A stretch of 64,000 nt of DNA. Origin: Sphingobacterium detergens. GTDB taxonomy: Bacteria > Bacteroidota > Bacteroidia > Sphingobacteriales > Sphingobacteriaceae. The translations under genes were made by a program, and so were the position numbers. Positions within the stretch are counted from its first letter, which is position 1. Each line of letters starts with the position of its first letter. The notes below the pieces were generated by a model that searched no databases, had not been told where the DNA came from, and saw only the letters and a program-made list of their open reading frames with translations. Shown in pieces: positions 26,762-36,149 of the stretch. The stretch spans positions 1 to 64,000 of the forward strand of contig NZ_RAPY01000008.1 in the NCBI RefSeq assembly GCF_003610355.1, read 5' to 3'.

Positions 26762-29749
26762 ATGCAAGGTAAAGGGCTGATTAAACTTTTAGTGATAGTG
26801 GTGTCATTAGCGTGTCTATACTCCCTATCATTTACTTGGGTGACCCGCAAGGTGGAGCAAGATGCTGAGAATTTTGCCAAAGGAGATTTGGCAAAAGAAA
26901 AGAGCTATCTAGACTCTATGGCAGGTGAAGTAGTGTACAATTTAGGTTTTGCGAAATACACCTATAGGGAAGCAAAAGCGAATGAACTGGCTTTAGGATT
27001 GGATTTAAAAGGTGGTATGAACGTTACCATGGAGATCTCATTGGATGAGTTGATCCGTAATCTGGCCAACAATCCAAAAGATGAGAAATTCAACAAAGCG
27101 TTGGAACAAGCGGTAGCAAAAAGCAAAACCAGTCAAAAAACGGTTGTCGCTTTATTTATGGAAGAATATAAATCCATAGGAGCTTCTACCCCACTTTCGA
27201 CATTCTTTTCTACAAAAGACAACGCTTCTTTAATTAAACCAGGTGATTCTGATTCAAAAGTTGAATCGTTCCTTCAAAAAGAAGCTGACAACGCCATTCA
27301 AAATTCGTACAAAGTACTCCGTACACGTATTGATAAGTTCGGTGTTGCTTCACCAAACATCCAGATTCAACAAGGTACAAACCGTATCTTAGTGGAATTA
27401 CCAGGTGTAAAAGACGAAAGTCGTGTTCGTAACCTACTTCAAGGTTCGGCTAAATTGGAGTTCTATGAGACTTACACCAATCAAGAAGTTTACCCTGTAT
27501 TAGAAAATATTGACAGAACATTAGCAACTACTTTAAAAGCTGCGCCAGCTGCGACAAATAAAACCGTTGCTGACACAACGAAAAAGTCAGACGATTTATT
27601 GTCCAACTTAACCGGTGGTCAAAAAGACAGCAAAGCTAAAAAGGATAGTGCGGCGCTTAATCTAGGTCAGAAAAACCCATTATTTGAAGTCTTACGCCCA
27701 GCAGTTTATATGGGCGAAAACCAACAAATGGCACTTATGCCTGGCGCTATGGTCGGTATTGCTTCATTGAAAGATACCGCTAAAGTAAACGCTTATTTGC
27801 AACGCCCAGAAGTAAAATCAATTCTTCCGGGTAACTTAAAGCTTTTATGGGCTGTAAAACCAGAGCAAAAAACACCAGAGCAACTTTCCCTATATGCTAT
27901 CAAAGCAGTAGGAGCAGATAATGGCGCGGTATTGACTGGTGACGTGATCACTGATGCAAATGCCAACTTTGATGAGAAAAACCAACCTGTCGTTGGTATG
28001 CAAATGAATAATGAAGGTGCACGTGAATGGAAGAAAATCACAGCAAAAGCGGCTCAAAATAGAGATGCTATCGCTATCGTCTTAGATAATGTAGTTTATT
28101 CAGCTCCTTCTGTTAATGGTGAAATTCCAAATGGTAGTTCATCAATTTCAGGTTCGTTTACTGTAGAGGATACAAAAGATTTAGCAAACGTATTGAAAGC
28201 TGGTCGTCTTCCGACTACAGCTAAAATCGTTGAAGAAGCAGTTGTTGGTCCGACATTGGGACAAGCGGCTATTGATGCGGGTATCAATTCAGCGGTAATC
28301 GGTATTGTCGTTGTGATGATCTTCATGATTGCATACTACAACACTGCAGGTATCGTGGCTAACATTGCTGTATTGTTGAACGTATTCATTATCATGGGCG
28401 TATTAGCATCGCTCAATGCCGTACTGACCTTACCTGGTATTGCCGGTATCGTATTGACAATGGGTACAGCTGTCGATGCTAACGTATTGATCTATGAACG
28501 TATCCGTGAGGAATTGGGCTTAGGAAAATCAATTCGTCAGGCTGTTGCTGATGGATATAAACATGCTTTACCTTCTATCTTAGATTCACAGATTACGACA
28601 TTCTTAATCGGTATCATCTTATTCTTATTTGGTAGTGGTCCAATTTTAGGTTTCGCAACAACATTGATGGTTGGTATTATCACATCATTGTTTACAGCAA
28701 TACTTGTAACACGTGTTATTTTTGAATGGATGTTGGAAAAAGATATTAAAATTAAAGTATCTTTCCCTTGGTCTGCAAACACCTTGCATAATGCAAACTT
28801 CAAATTCGTTCAAAAACGTAAAGTATTCTACGCAATCTCTGTTGTAGCGGTTTTAATTTCTGCAGCTTCAATTTTCACAAAAGGTTTCAGTTTAGGTGTA
28901 GATTTCCAAGGTGGACGTACTTATACTGTTCGTTACGATAAACCAGTTGATCCGGAAGCTGTTCGTACCAGTTTGGACGATATTTTCCAAAAAACAACTG
29001 AAGTAAAAGTATTTGGTGCATCAAACCAACTTCGTGTGACAACAACGTATCATATTGAAGAAACTTCTGATGCTGCCGATAAGGAAGTATTGGATAAATT
29101 AAACCAAGGACTATCCAAGGTAGATGCTTCCAACAAACATGAGATCCTGTCCTCACAAAAAGTAGGACCTAGTATCGCATCAGACATCAAGTCAAGAGCA
29201 ACTAGTTCAGCAATCTTCTCCATTATTATCGTGGCGGCTTATATCCTAATCCGTTTCCGCAAATGGGAGTACTCAGTGGGTGCAGCGATTGCAACCATCC
29301 ACGATGCAATTATTCTATTAGGTTTATTCTCCATATTGGATGGTATTGTGCCATTCTCATTGGATATTGACCAACACTTTGTGGCGGCCATCTTAACGGT
29401 AATCGCATACTCGGTGAATGATACTGTGGTTGTATTTGACCGCTTGAGAGAGTTCGTATCAAAACCTAATGCGCATAACGAAGATCTTGGTGAGGTTGTA
29501 AATCATGCGATCAACTCAACATTGAGTAGAACAATCATTACTTCATTGACGATCGTTTTCGTTCTTGCGGTTTTGTTCATCTTTGGTGGTGAGGTTATCC
29601 GTGGATTCTCTTTCGCGATCCTAATCGGTGTTATTGTGGGTACCTATTCTTCAATTATCCTGGCTGCGCCTTCTGTATACGATTTACGTAAAGGAAAGCA
29701 CTTAGCTGAAGGTAATACTGCAAAAAAAGCTGAAGTAGTAAGACCATAA
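26762..29749 (+). CDS. secDF: Protein translocase subunit SecDF (fused)
   Basis: A 995-residue fusion of SecD (about residues 1-660) and SecF (about 670-980), the usual arrangement in Bacteroidota. It is an inner-membrane, proton-driven partner of SecYEG that pulls exported proteins into the periplasm. An N-terminal membrane helix (LIKLLVIVVSLACLYSLSF) is followed by a large periplasmic domain with LGLDLKGGMNVTMEI. Six-helix transmembrane blocks carry LTLPGIAGIVLTMGTAVDANVLIYERIREE (SecD) and IAYSVNDTVVVFDRLRE (SecF), which contain the conserved Asp residues. A Thr/Lys/Asp-rich linker at residues 255-300 is specific to this group. Confidence 0.95.
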   Translation: MQGKGLIKLLVIVVSLACLYSLSFTWVTRKVEQDAENFAKGDLAKEKSYLDSMAGEVVYNLGFAKYTYREAKANELALGLDLKGGMNVTMEISLDELIRNLANNPKDEKFNKALEQAVAKSKTSQKTVVALFMEEYKSIGASTPLSTFFSTKDNASLIKPGDSDSKVESFLQKEADNAIQNSYKVLRTRIDKFGVASPNIQIQQGTNRILVELPGVKDESRVRNLLQGSAKLEFYETYTNQEVYPVLENIDRTLATTLKAAPAATNKTVADTTKKSDDLLSNLTGGQKDSKAKKDSAALNLGQKNPLFEVLRPAVYMGENQQMALMPGAMVGIASLKDTAKVNAYLQRPEVKSILPGNLKLLWAVKPEQKTPEQLSLYAIKAVGADNGAVLTGDVITDANANFDEKNQPVVGMQMNNEGAREWKKITAKAAQNRDAIAIVLDNVVYSAPSVNGEIPNGSSSISGSFTVEDTKDLANVLKAGRLPTTAKIVEEAVVGPTLGQAAIDAGINSAVIGIVVVMIFMIAYYNTAGIVANIAVLLNVFIIMGVLASLNAVLTLPGIAGIVLTMGTAVDANVLIYERIREELGLGKSIRQAVADGYKHALPSILDSQITTFLIGIILFLFGSGPILGFATTLMVGIITSLFTAILVTRVIFEWMLEKDIKIKVSFPWSANTLHNANFKFVQKRKVFYAISVVAVLISAASIFTKGFSLGVDFQGGRTYTVRYDKPVDPEAVRTSLDDIFQKTTEVKVFGASNQLRVTTTYHIEETSDAADKEVLDKLNQGLSKVDASNKHEILSSQKVGPSIASDIKSRATSSAIFSIIIVAAYILIRFRKWEYSVGAAIATIHDAIILLGLFSILDGIVPFSLDIDQHFVAAILTVIAYSVNDTVVVFDRLREFVSKPNAHNEDLGEVVNHAINSTLSRTIITSLTIVFVLAVLFIFGGEVIRGFSFAILIGVIVGTYSSIILAAPSVYDLRKGKHLAEGNTAKKAEVVRP

Positions 29750-29767
29750 TAAGCTTTAAAATAACAT

Positions 29768-29799
29768 AAAAAGGCGTTCAAAAATTTGAGCGCCTTTTT
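29768..29799 (+). terminator. Intrinsic terminator of secDF
   Basis: AAAAAGGCGTTCAA (29768-29781) pairs with TTGAGCGCCTTTTT (29786-29799) with one G-U pair and a 4-base loop, followed by extra T residues, 18 bases past the secDF stop codon. Confidence 0.85.
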
Positions 29800-29818
29800 T
29801 TTATTGCATTCAAATTAC

Positions 29819-29861
29819 TTGTTGTACTAAATAATTTTAGATATATTTGTTGCACTAAATA
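29819..29861 (+). promoter_or_regulatory. marR-operon promoter flanked by a 15-base direct repeat
   Basis: TATATTTG (29842-29849) is a -7 box only 17 bases from the ATG, so the transcript is almost leaderless. TTGTTGTACTAAATA (29819-29833) and TTGTTGCACTAAATA (29847-29861) are near-identical direct repeats 28 bases apart that bracket the -7 box. They are good candidates for binding sites of the encoded MarR protein (inference). Confidence 0.55.
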
Positions 29862-29866
29862 TTTGT

Positions 29867-30301
29867 ATGCTAAACGAAAAATTCGACCGTTATTCTTTCA
29901 TCTTGGATCAAACGGCCAAGAAGGTAAAACAATTTGCGCAATCGTCCTTTACAGAAAAGGGATTTGACATTACAGTGGATCAATGGGCCGTCTTAAAGGC
30001 GCTATATGAAACTGACCAGCTATCGCAGAAAGAATTAGCTAAACGATGCGGCAAAGATCAACCCACGTTGACCCGTATCGTGGATATCTTACTGAAGAAA
30101 GGTTTGGCTGAACGTGTTATTGACGAGGCAGACCGCCGAAGTCTCTATCTCCATTTGACGGAAGAAGGAAAACTTAAGGTGGCTTCCTTATCCCCTATCG
30201 TTGCAGCGATCCGTATGAAAGCCTGGGAGAAATTAACGGAAAAAGATTTCGAGGATTTTACAAGAATATTAAACACCATTTACAACAATTTAAATGTATA
30301 A
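29867..30301 (+). CDS. MarR-family transcriptional regulator
   Basis: A 144-residue winged-helix regulator. The DNA-binding segment SQKELAKRCGKDQPTLTRIVDILLKKGLAERV and the wing ADRRSLYLHLTEEG (residues 55-105) are typical of MarR/SlyA proteins. The flanking helices supply the dimerisation domain. It starts an operon: the ferredoxin reductase gene begins 5 bases after its stop codon. It most likely represses its own operon through the direct repeats around the -7 box. The signal is unknown. There are no Cys-pair features typical of OhrR-like peroxide sensing except a single Cys (residue 65) in the recognition region. Confidence 0.88.
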   Translation: MLNEKFDRYSFILDQTAKKVKQFAQSSFTEKGFDITVDQWAVLKALYETDQLSQKELAKRCGKDQPTLTRIVDILLKKGLAERVIDEADRRSLYLHLTEEGKLKVASLSPIVAAIRMKAWEKLTEKDFEDFTRILNTIYNNLNV

Positions 30302-30306
30302 TAGCT

Positions 30307-31311
30307 ATGATAAATACTGATATTTGTATCATCGGTGCTGGACCAGTAGGATTGTTTGCTGTTTTTGAAGCTGGACTTCTAAAAATGAGGTGCCATTTGA
30401 TCGATGTTTTACCTCAAGTTGGTGGACAGTTATCTGAAATATATCCGCACAAACCCATTTATGATATACCGGGCTATCCGAGCATCACAGCTCAGGAGCT
30501 TATTGATAATCAACTTGAGCAGATAAAACCTTTTGCGCCTACTTTTACACTGGGTGAACGCGTAGAACAGATCGAAAAACAGGATGATGGTTCTTTTATC
30601 ATCGCCACGAGTGATGACACTAAAGTTCATGCACAGGTTATTGTCATTGCCGGCGGACTAGGCTGCTTCGAACCCCGAAAACCTGAGATTCAAAATCTAA
30701 ATCTCTTTGAAGGTAAAGGGGTGGATTATATGGTAAAAGATCCCGCCAAATATGCGGACAAACGGATTGTGATTGCTGGTGGAGGGGACTCTGCGCTGGA
30801 TTGGACTTACCATTTAGCTGATATTGCCCAGCAGGTCACACTCATTCATCGCAGTGATTCTTTTCGGGGCGCCCCCGATTCAGCGGAAAAAGTCTTCAAA
30901 TTGGCCCAACAAGGCAAAATTAATTTACTTTTGTCCCATAATCTGAGTAATATACATGGAAATGGTACGCTTACAACAGTTGAAACGATAAATAAAGATA
31001 AAGAAACGATTGCGGTCGAGGCGGATTATTTCATCCCACTATACGGCTTGACACCCAAGCTGGGCCCAATTGCTGACTGGGGGTTAAATATTGATAAAAA
31101 TGCAATTGAAGTCAATACCTTCGATTATTCGACCAATGTCGAACGTATTTATGCCATTGGCGATATTAATACCTATCCCGGCAAACTAAAACTGATTCTC
31201 TGCGGTTACCATGAAGCTGCTCTGATGTGTCAAAGTGCATTCAAATTTGTTTACCCGGATCAAAAGTTAACATTTAAATATACAACCGTAAACGGTATCA
31301 ATACTTTTTAG
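30307..31311 (+). CDS. Ferredoxin-NADP reductase, thioredoxin-reductase-like type
   Basis: A 334-residue FAD/NAD(P) oxidoreductase. The FAD motif IIGAGPVGLFAVFEAG is at residues 8-23 and the NADP motif VIAGGGDSALDWT near residue 155. The conserved YAIGDINTYPGKLKLI segment near residue 280 closes the FAD site. It lacks the CxxC disulfide of thioredoxin reductases, which marks the YumC/TrxR-like ferredoxin-NADP reductase group. It passes electrons between NADPH and a ferredoxin; the ferredoxin gene follows after 2 bases, so the pair is a self-contained electron-transfer module under MarR control. Confidence 0.9.
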   Translation: MINTDICIIGAGPVGLFAVFEAGLLKMRCHLIDVLPQVGGQLSEIYPHKPIYDIPGYPSITAQELIDNQLEQIKPFAPTFTLGERVEQIEKQDDGSFIIATSDDTKVHAQVIVIAGGLGCFEPRKPEIQNLNLFEGKGVDYMVKDPAKYADKRIVIAGGGDSALDWTYHLADIAQQVTLIHRSDSFRGAPDSAEKVFKLAQQGKINLLLSHNLSNIHGNGTLTTVETINKDKETIAVEADYFIPLYGLTPKLGPIADWGLNIDKNAIEVNTFDYSTNVERIYAIGDINTYPGKLKLILCGYHEAALMCQSAFKFVYPDQKLTFKYTTVNGINTF

Positions 31312-31313
31312 CC

Positions 31314-31646
31314 ATGGAAGACAATTTGATACAAGTAACTGTCGTCGATCGCGATGGTTCGGAAAATACAATCGAGATACCTACGGATATCAATCTTTCG
31401 TTGATGGAAATTTTAAAGGCCTCAGCATACGACATATTGGCTACCTGCGGAGGTATGGCGCTATGCGCTACATGCCATGTTGAAGTCCTTGAAGGCTTGG
31501 ATAATCTTCCAGAAGCTAGCGATCAGGAGTTAGATATGTTAGACACCTTACCAGATGCTGACGAACAAAGTCGACTCGCCTGTCAACTTCATCTTCATAA
31601 TAATAACAATGGCATGAAAATCAAGCTGAAAGGTTCATTGCAATAA
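31314..31646 (+). CDS. [2Fe-2S] ferredoxin, adrenodoxin-like
   Basis: A 110-residue ferredoxin with the cluster ligands Cys45, Cys51, Cys54 and Cys90 (CGGMALCATC then LACQLH). This spacing is typical of the vertebrate/ISC-type (adrenodoxin-like) [2Fe-2S] group rather than plant-type ferredoxins. It is the probable redox partner of the reductase 2 bases upstream. The final acceptor is not encoded nearby. The stop codon lies inside the first arm of the operon terminator. Confidence 0.92.
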   Translation: MEDNLIQVTVVDRDGSENTIEIPTDINLSLMEILKASAYDILATCGGMALCATCHVEVLEGLDNLPEASDQELDMLDTLPDADEQSRLACQLHLHNNNNGMKIKLKGSLQ

Positions 31647-31684
31647 CAAAGTCATTGTGTATAAAATACACAATGACTTTGTTA
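31644..31684 (+). terminator. Operon terminator after the ferredoxin gene
   Basis: A 19-bp perfect stem (31644-31662 with 31666-31684) with a 3-base loop. The first arm begins with the ferredoxin stop codon TAA. Intergenic 31685-31898 is AT-rich and holds the NDH-2 promoter region, with a partial -7 box (gatatttg) about 45 bases before the ATG. Confidence 0.8.
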
Positions 31685-31898
31685 TCTATGCAAGTTTTTT
31701 TTAAGCGCCTCTCTGAGTCATAAAAGACTTAAAACCAAAACACTACAAAATATTTTATTAAAAGAATTGGCCTTATAACGATAAATTTCACAATGTATTG
31801 CCATAATAAATAAATATTTTTTAGTTTTTTGGTTCAAAATTTAAGATATTTGCAGCTTAATTCGATTGTACGAATTTTTACAACAAACTATTAAAAAT

Positions 31899-33206
31899 AT
31901 GCCAAGCAATAGTTCAAATAGAAAATTCCCAAGAGTAATCATTATTGGTGCTGGATTTGGAGGAATTGAAGTTGCTAAAAAGCTTAAAAATAAGGAAGTT
32001 GAAGTTCTCTTATTAGATAGAAACAACTTTCATACCTTTCAACCATTAATGTATCAAGTTGCTACTGGTACACTGTCTGCGGACTCCATTTCCTTCCCTG
32101 TCCGTAAAATGTTCAAAAATCAGGAGAACTTCCATTTCAGACTTGCCGACGTAAAAAGCATCGATAACGAGGCTAAAATTGTTAAAACTGATATCGGAGA
32201 TTTTGACTACGACTATTTGGTTGTTGCCACTGGTGCAACGACAAATTTTTTCGGCAATCAGCAAATTACAAAATATGCCTTGCCAATGAAAAACATCCAG
32301 GAGGCACTTAATATACGCAGTTACGTTCTTCAAAATCTCGAAGAAGCAGTAATGATCCCTAATCCTGAAGATCGTAAGCCTAATTTGAACTTTGTGATCG
32401 TTGGTGGTGGCCCTACTGGGGTAGAGCTTTCTGGAGCTATTGCAGAAATCAAGAATAATGTGCTGGAGAAAGACTATCCTGAATTAAAGAAATCAGAGAT
32501 GTCTGTTTACCTGGTGGAAGGCCTACCAAAAGTGTTGGCTAATCTATCGGAGAAAGCATCAAAAAATTCTGAAAAATATTTAAAAGATTTAGGTGTTGAA
32601 GTACTATTGAATGTACAGGTAACTGGATACGATGGTAACTCCATTACCTTCGCGGATGGTAGAAGCATCGAAACAAAAACAGTCATCTGGGGTGCGGGTG
32701 TTGCGGGTCAATATCCAGATGGATTTAAAAAAGAGGTTATCCAACGTGGTAACCGTATACAGACAGACGATCAATGCCGTGTCATTGACATGCCAGGTGT
32801 CTATGCCATTGGTGACGTATCTGCATTTATTACAGACGATCTACCTCGAGGTTTACCTGGTGTAGCCCCAGTAGCACAGCAACAGGGTGGATATGTCGCT
32901 AAACACATCCTTCAGACGATGTCTAATCAACCTACCGAAAAATTCAGCTATTTTGACAAGGGTTCAATGGCTACAGTAGGGCGTAATAAAGCTGTCGTTG
33001 ATATGGGCAAAATTCACTTCAGTGGTTTCTTAGGATGGATGACTTGGATGTTTGTCCACTTGATGTCCATTTATGGTTTTAGAAATAAGTTGATCACATT
33101 TGTAAACTGGACCGTGAAGTTTTTCACGAAAAACAGTGGTGTCCGCTTAATCTTCCATAAGTATGACGAGCCAACGCCTGAAGAACAAGCGAAAACGATA
33201 CAATAA
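31899..33206 (+). CDS. Type II NADH dehydrogenase (NDH-2) family oxidoreductase
   Basis: A 435-residue single-subunit FAD enzyme that transfers electrons from NADH to quinone without proton pumping. FAD binding is at VIIIGAGFGGIEVAKKL near residue 16, NAD binding at VIVGGGPTGVELSGAIAE near residue 168, and the second FAD segment at VYAIGDVSAF near 305. The hydrophobic C-terminus FLGWMTWMFVHLMSIYGFRNKL is the membrane-docking region of this family. The ATG at 31899 is chosen over an in-frame TTG at 31866, because it gives the usual short lead before the first glycine motif. Confidence 0.9.
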   Translation: MPSNSSNRKFPRVIIIGAGFGGIEVAKKLKNKEVEVLLLDRNNFHTFQPLMYQVATGTLSADSISFPVRKMFKNQENFHFRLADVKSIDNEAKIVKTDIGDFDYDYLVVATGATTNFFGNQQITKYALPMKNIQEALNIRSYVLQNLEEAVMIPNPEDRKPNLNFVIVGGGPTGVELSGAIAEIKNNVLEKDYPELKKSEMSVYLVEGLPKVLANLSEKASKNSEKYLKDLGVEVLLNVQVTGYDGNSITFADGRSIETKTVIWGAGVAGQYPDGFKKEVIQRGNRIQTDDQCRVIDMPGVYAIGDVSAFITDDLPRGLPGVAPVAQQQGGYVAKHILQTMSNQPTEKFSYFDKGSMATVGRNKAVVDMGKIHFSGFLGWMTWMFVHLMSIYGFRNKLITFVNWTVKFFTKNSGVRLIFHKYDEPTPEEQAKTIQ

Positions 33207-33255
33207 AAGTCGATAAATAAAATTGTAAAAGACAGATTAACACTGTTTTTTACAC

Positions 33256-33300
33256 AAAAAAGAGTGCTATTATTCCATGAAAATAATGGCACTCTTTTTT
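33256..33300 (+). terminator. Intrinsic terminator after the NDH-2 gene
   Basis: AAAAAAGAGTGCTATTATT (33256-33274) pairs with 33282-33300 (one G-U pair) and is followed by a T run, 50 bases past the stop codon. Confidence 0.85.
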
Positions 33301-33653
33301 TTCAGCACCACTAAAAAACGACCGAAAGTTGATCAAAAAAATAATTGATCTTAAAACTTGGCGCCCACTCCCCATATCGTTGTCAAAGCTACGATCCTGA
33401 AAACCCCAGTGCTCATACGGATAGCAAAGAAGTCAAAAACACATTTTTAATTCCTGCTTGCTATTGCTTCCAATAAAAAATAAGTTACTATTAGACGTAA
33501 CAATTGTAGATTATATTCGTTAAATTTAAAGACAGTTTTTTCCAGATAGAATTTACTTGCAGAATATAGTTTTTTTTGATGTAGAACCTCAAAAAGATTA
33601 ATTTTTTTTGTGTAGGTTTGCATATTATTTTAAAATAGCTTAAGGATTAGCAA
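33301..33653 (+). promoter_or_regulatory. Gene-free region with the mreB promoter
   Basis: About 350 bases without an ORF. TAGGTTTG (33613-33620) is a -7 box 33 bases before the mreB ATG. Upstream there is only AT-rich DNA and a weak gatcaa/ttgatc inverted repeat near 33332. I see no riboswitch-like structure. Confidence 0.5.
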
Positions 33654-34676
33654 ATGGGCTTATTTAATTGGTTTACGCAAGAAGTTGCGATTGACTTGGG
33701 TACTGCAAACACCCTTATAATTCATAATGACAAAGTAGTAGTGGATGAGCCTTCTATTGTTGCATTTGACCGCACCACAAACAAAGTGATTGCCATTGGT
33801 CGACAGGCGATGCAAATGGAAGGTAAAACACACGATAATATAAAAACGGTACGACCTTTACGTGATGGAGTAATTGCTGATTTTACAGCTGCTGAACACC
33901 TGATCAGAGGGATGGTAAAATTGGTTAACAATGGTAAGAGTTGGTTTTTTCCATCCTTGCGTATGGTTGTCTGTATTCCATCAGGTATCACCGAAGTAGA
34001 GAAGAGAGCGGTGCGCGATTCTGCAGAAATTGCAGGTGCCAAAGAAGTTTATCTGATCCACGAGCCAATGGCAGCTGCCGTAGGTATCGGTATCGATGTG
34101 GAAGAACCAATGGGTAACATGATTATAGATATTGGTGGTGGTACGACAGAAATTGCTGTTATCGCATTATCTGGTATCGTATGTGATCAGTCCATCCGTG
34201 TAGCGGGTGACAACTTTGATTCGGATATTGTTCAATACATCCGTAGACAACATAATATCATGATCGGTGAACGTACTGCTGAAAAGATTAAAATTGAAGT
34301 TGGTGCGGCACTTCCTGAATTACAGGAACCACCTGCGGATTTTGCAGTTCAAGGTCGTGACCTCATGACTGGTGTCCCTAAACAGATTACCGTTTCTTAC
34401 ACTGAAATTGCCCATTGTTTGGATAAATCAATTTCAAAAATCGAAGAAGCCATCTTAAAAGCACTTGAAATTACACCTCCAGAGTTGTCTGCCGATATCT
34501 ATCAAACAGGTATCTATCTGACTGGTGGTGGCGCGTTATTACGTGGTTTAGACCGTCGTATTCAAGCGAAAACAAAACTTCCTGTACACATTGCCGAAGA
34601 TCCTCTTCGCGCTGTTGTAAGAGGTACCGGTATTGCGCTTAAAAATATTGGTCGATTCAAATTCTTGATGCAATAA
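33654..34676 (+). CDS. mreB: Rod-shape-determining actin homologue MreB
   Basis: A 340-residue MreB. The start GLFNWFTQEVAIDLGTANTL contains the phosphate-1 motif, and IIDIGGGTTEIAVIALSGIV (phosphate-2) and YLTGGGALLRGLD (adenosine motif) complete the actin fold. It forms membrane-bound filaments that organise the cell-wall elongation complex. It heads the cluster mreB-mreC-mreD-mrdA-rodA. A stable hairpin sits in the 92-base gap before mreC, which may lower downstream expression relative to mreB. Confidence 0.97.
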   Translation: MGLFNWFTQEVAIDLGTANTLIIHNDKVVVDEPSIVAFDRTTNKVIAIGRQAMQMEGKTHDNIKTVRPLRDGVIADFTAAEHLIRGMVKLVNNGKSWFFPSLRMVVCIPSGITEVEKRAVRDSAEIAGAKEVYLIHEPMAAAVGIGIDVEEPMGNMIIDIGGGTTEIAVIALSGIVCDQSIRVAGDNFDSDIVQYIRRQHNIMIGERTAEKIKIEVGAALPELQEPPADFAVQGRDLMTGVPKQITVSYTEIAHCLDKSISKIEEAILKALEITPPELSADIYQTGIYLTGGGALLRGLDRRIQAKTKLPVHIAEDPLRAVVRGTGIALKNIGRFKFLMQ

Positions 34677-34710
34677 TTAGCGTTCGATAATTAACAAGAT
34701 TTTATTAAAG

Positions 34711-34742
34711 AGCGATATAATATGCAAAATTATTATATCGCT
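34711..34742 (+). terminator. Hairpin between mreB and mreC (attenuating or processing site)
   Basis: AGCGATATAATA (34711-34722) pairs perfectly with TATTATATCGCT (34731-34742) across an 8-base loop. Only a short T-poor sequence follows, so termination would be partial. It may separate mreB output from the rest of the operon. Confidence 0.5.
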
Positions 34743-34768
34743 TGCTTATTAAATACCCACGATAAAAA

Positions 34769-35611
34769 ATGAGAAACCTTTGGTTATTCCTGAGACGATA
34801 TAATGCATTCTTTTGGTTTATCCTATTTTTTGGATTCTCATTATTTTTGATTATTACCAACAATTCGTTTCAACGCAACTCGGTGTTAAATTCGTCCAAC
34901 AGTGTAATCGGCAACCTCTATGCAAAGGTAAACTCGTGGAAAAGCTATTTACATCTAGGCGAGACAAATGATGCCTTAGCTAAAGAAAACGCGCAGCTAC
35001 GGAAAGACCTTCAAGCTTATAAATCAACGGATAGTATTAAGATCGGGCCAGTACCACTCATCGATAGCAGTGAATTTGGGCGTTACCAATTTATTATTGC
35101 AAATGTCATCAACAATAGTATTCATCAAAAAGCGAATACAATCACGTTGGATAGAGGTAGTAAAGATGGTATTGAAAAAGGCATGGGTGTGATTGCTCCA
35201 AATGGCGTCGTTGGTATCGTATTAAATGTTTCGCCTAATTTTTCCACTGTGCAATCTTTATTACATCCTGACACCCGTATATCGGTCACCTTGGGCCGTA
35301 GTGAGACCTTTGGCTCCTTAGTCTGGGGTAACAACATCGATTATCGCGCAGCGACGGTTAAGGAGATTCCGAATCATATCAAAGTAAACAAAGGCGACAA
35401 AGTTTATACCTCGGGATATTCAGGACATTTTCCCAAAGGTATTTTTGTGGGCACAGTTATTCAAACCGGCATTTCCTCTGGAGATGCATTCCTGGATCTT
35501 CGCATTCTTTTAAGCACCAATTTCTCCAATCTACAACATGTATATGTAGTAAAGGATTTATTAAGTAATGAATTAAAAACATTGGAGGAATCGACTAAAG
35601 ACAATGGCTAG
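34769..35611 (+). CDS. mreC: Rod-shape-determining protein MreC
   Basis: A 280-residue bitopic protein: one membrane helix (AFFWFILFFGFSLFLIIT, residues 11-28), a coiled-coil stretch (NDALAKENAQLRKDLQAYK) and a periplasmic beta domain with GIEKGMGVIAPNGVVGIV and KGDKVYTSGYSGHFPKGIFV. It links MreB and the PBP2/RodA synthase in the elongasome. Its end overlaps mreD by 8 bases, indicating coupled translation. Confidence 0.93.
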   Translation: MRNLWLFLRRYNAFFWFILFFGFSLFLIITNNSFQRNSVLNSSNSVIGNLYAKVNSWKSYLHLGETNDALAKENAQLRKDLQAYKSTDSIKIGPVPLIDSSEFGRYQFIIANVINNSIHQKANTITLDRGSKDGIEKGMGVIAPNGVVGIVLNVSPNFSTVQSLLHPDTRISVTLGRSETFGSLVWGNNIDYRAATVKEIPNHIKVNKGDKVYTSGYSGHFPKGIFVGTVIQTGISSGDAFLDLRILLSTNFSNLQHVYVVKDLLSNELKTLEESTKDNG

Positions 35612-36122
35612 GATTTTAATATTTAATTTTATTCGATTTATCGTCTTAATTGGAATGCAGGTATTTTTGTTCCAAAATATTGGCTATTATAACTTGGTTG
35701 CGGCATTTCCCTATATTTTATTTATCTTTTTGCTACCGACCGGAACACCCAATTTTCTGGTTTACCTGATTGCTTTTCTAACAGGTTTGACCGTTGATTC
35801 CTTTTATGACACATTGGGGGTCAACACCGCCGCATGCGTGGCTTTGGCTGCATTCCGAATTTTCTTTATGAAGATCACTCTTGAAGTAGAGGAACGGGAC
35901 TCATTTCTTACACCAATGTTGGGGTTGATGAATGTGAGATGGTTTTTCTCCTATATCTTTTTTGGTACATTGATTCATCATACATTCCTGTATCTACTGG
36001 AATCTTTCTCCTTCCAACATATTCAATACACGCTGCTCAGTATTGTTTTAAGTTGTATATTTACGGTAATTATCATGCTGTTATTTAGCATATTATTCTA
36101 CAAAAAGAAAGATCGATTGTAG
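35604..36122 (+). CDS. mreD: Rod-shape-determining membrane protein MreD
   Basis: A 172-residue, very hydrophobic protein with about five or six membrane helices, the size and position of MreD. Sequence conservation in this family is low, so the call rests partly on synteny between mreC (8-base overlap) and mrdA (27 bases downstream). The segment AFLTGLTVDSFYDTLGVNTAACV contains the DxFY-like core typical of the family. Confidence 0.88.
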   Translation: MARILIFNFIRFIVLIGMQVFLFQNIGYYNLVAAFPYILFIFLLPTGTPNFLVYLIAFLTGLTVDSFYDTLGVNTAACVALAAFRIFFMKITLEVEERDSFLTPMLGLMNVRWFFSYIFFGTLIHHTFLYLLESFSFQHIQYTLLSIVLSCIFTVIIMLLFSILFYKKKDRL

Positions 36123-36149
36123 TAGATCGGTGAATAGAAATTTATTTCT

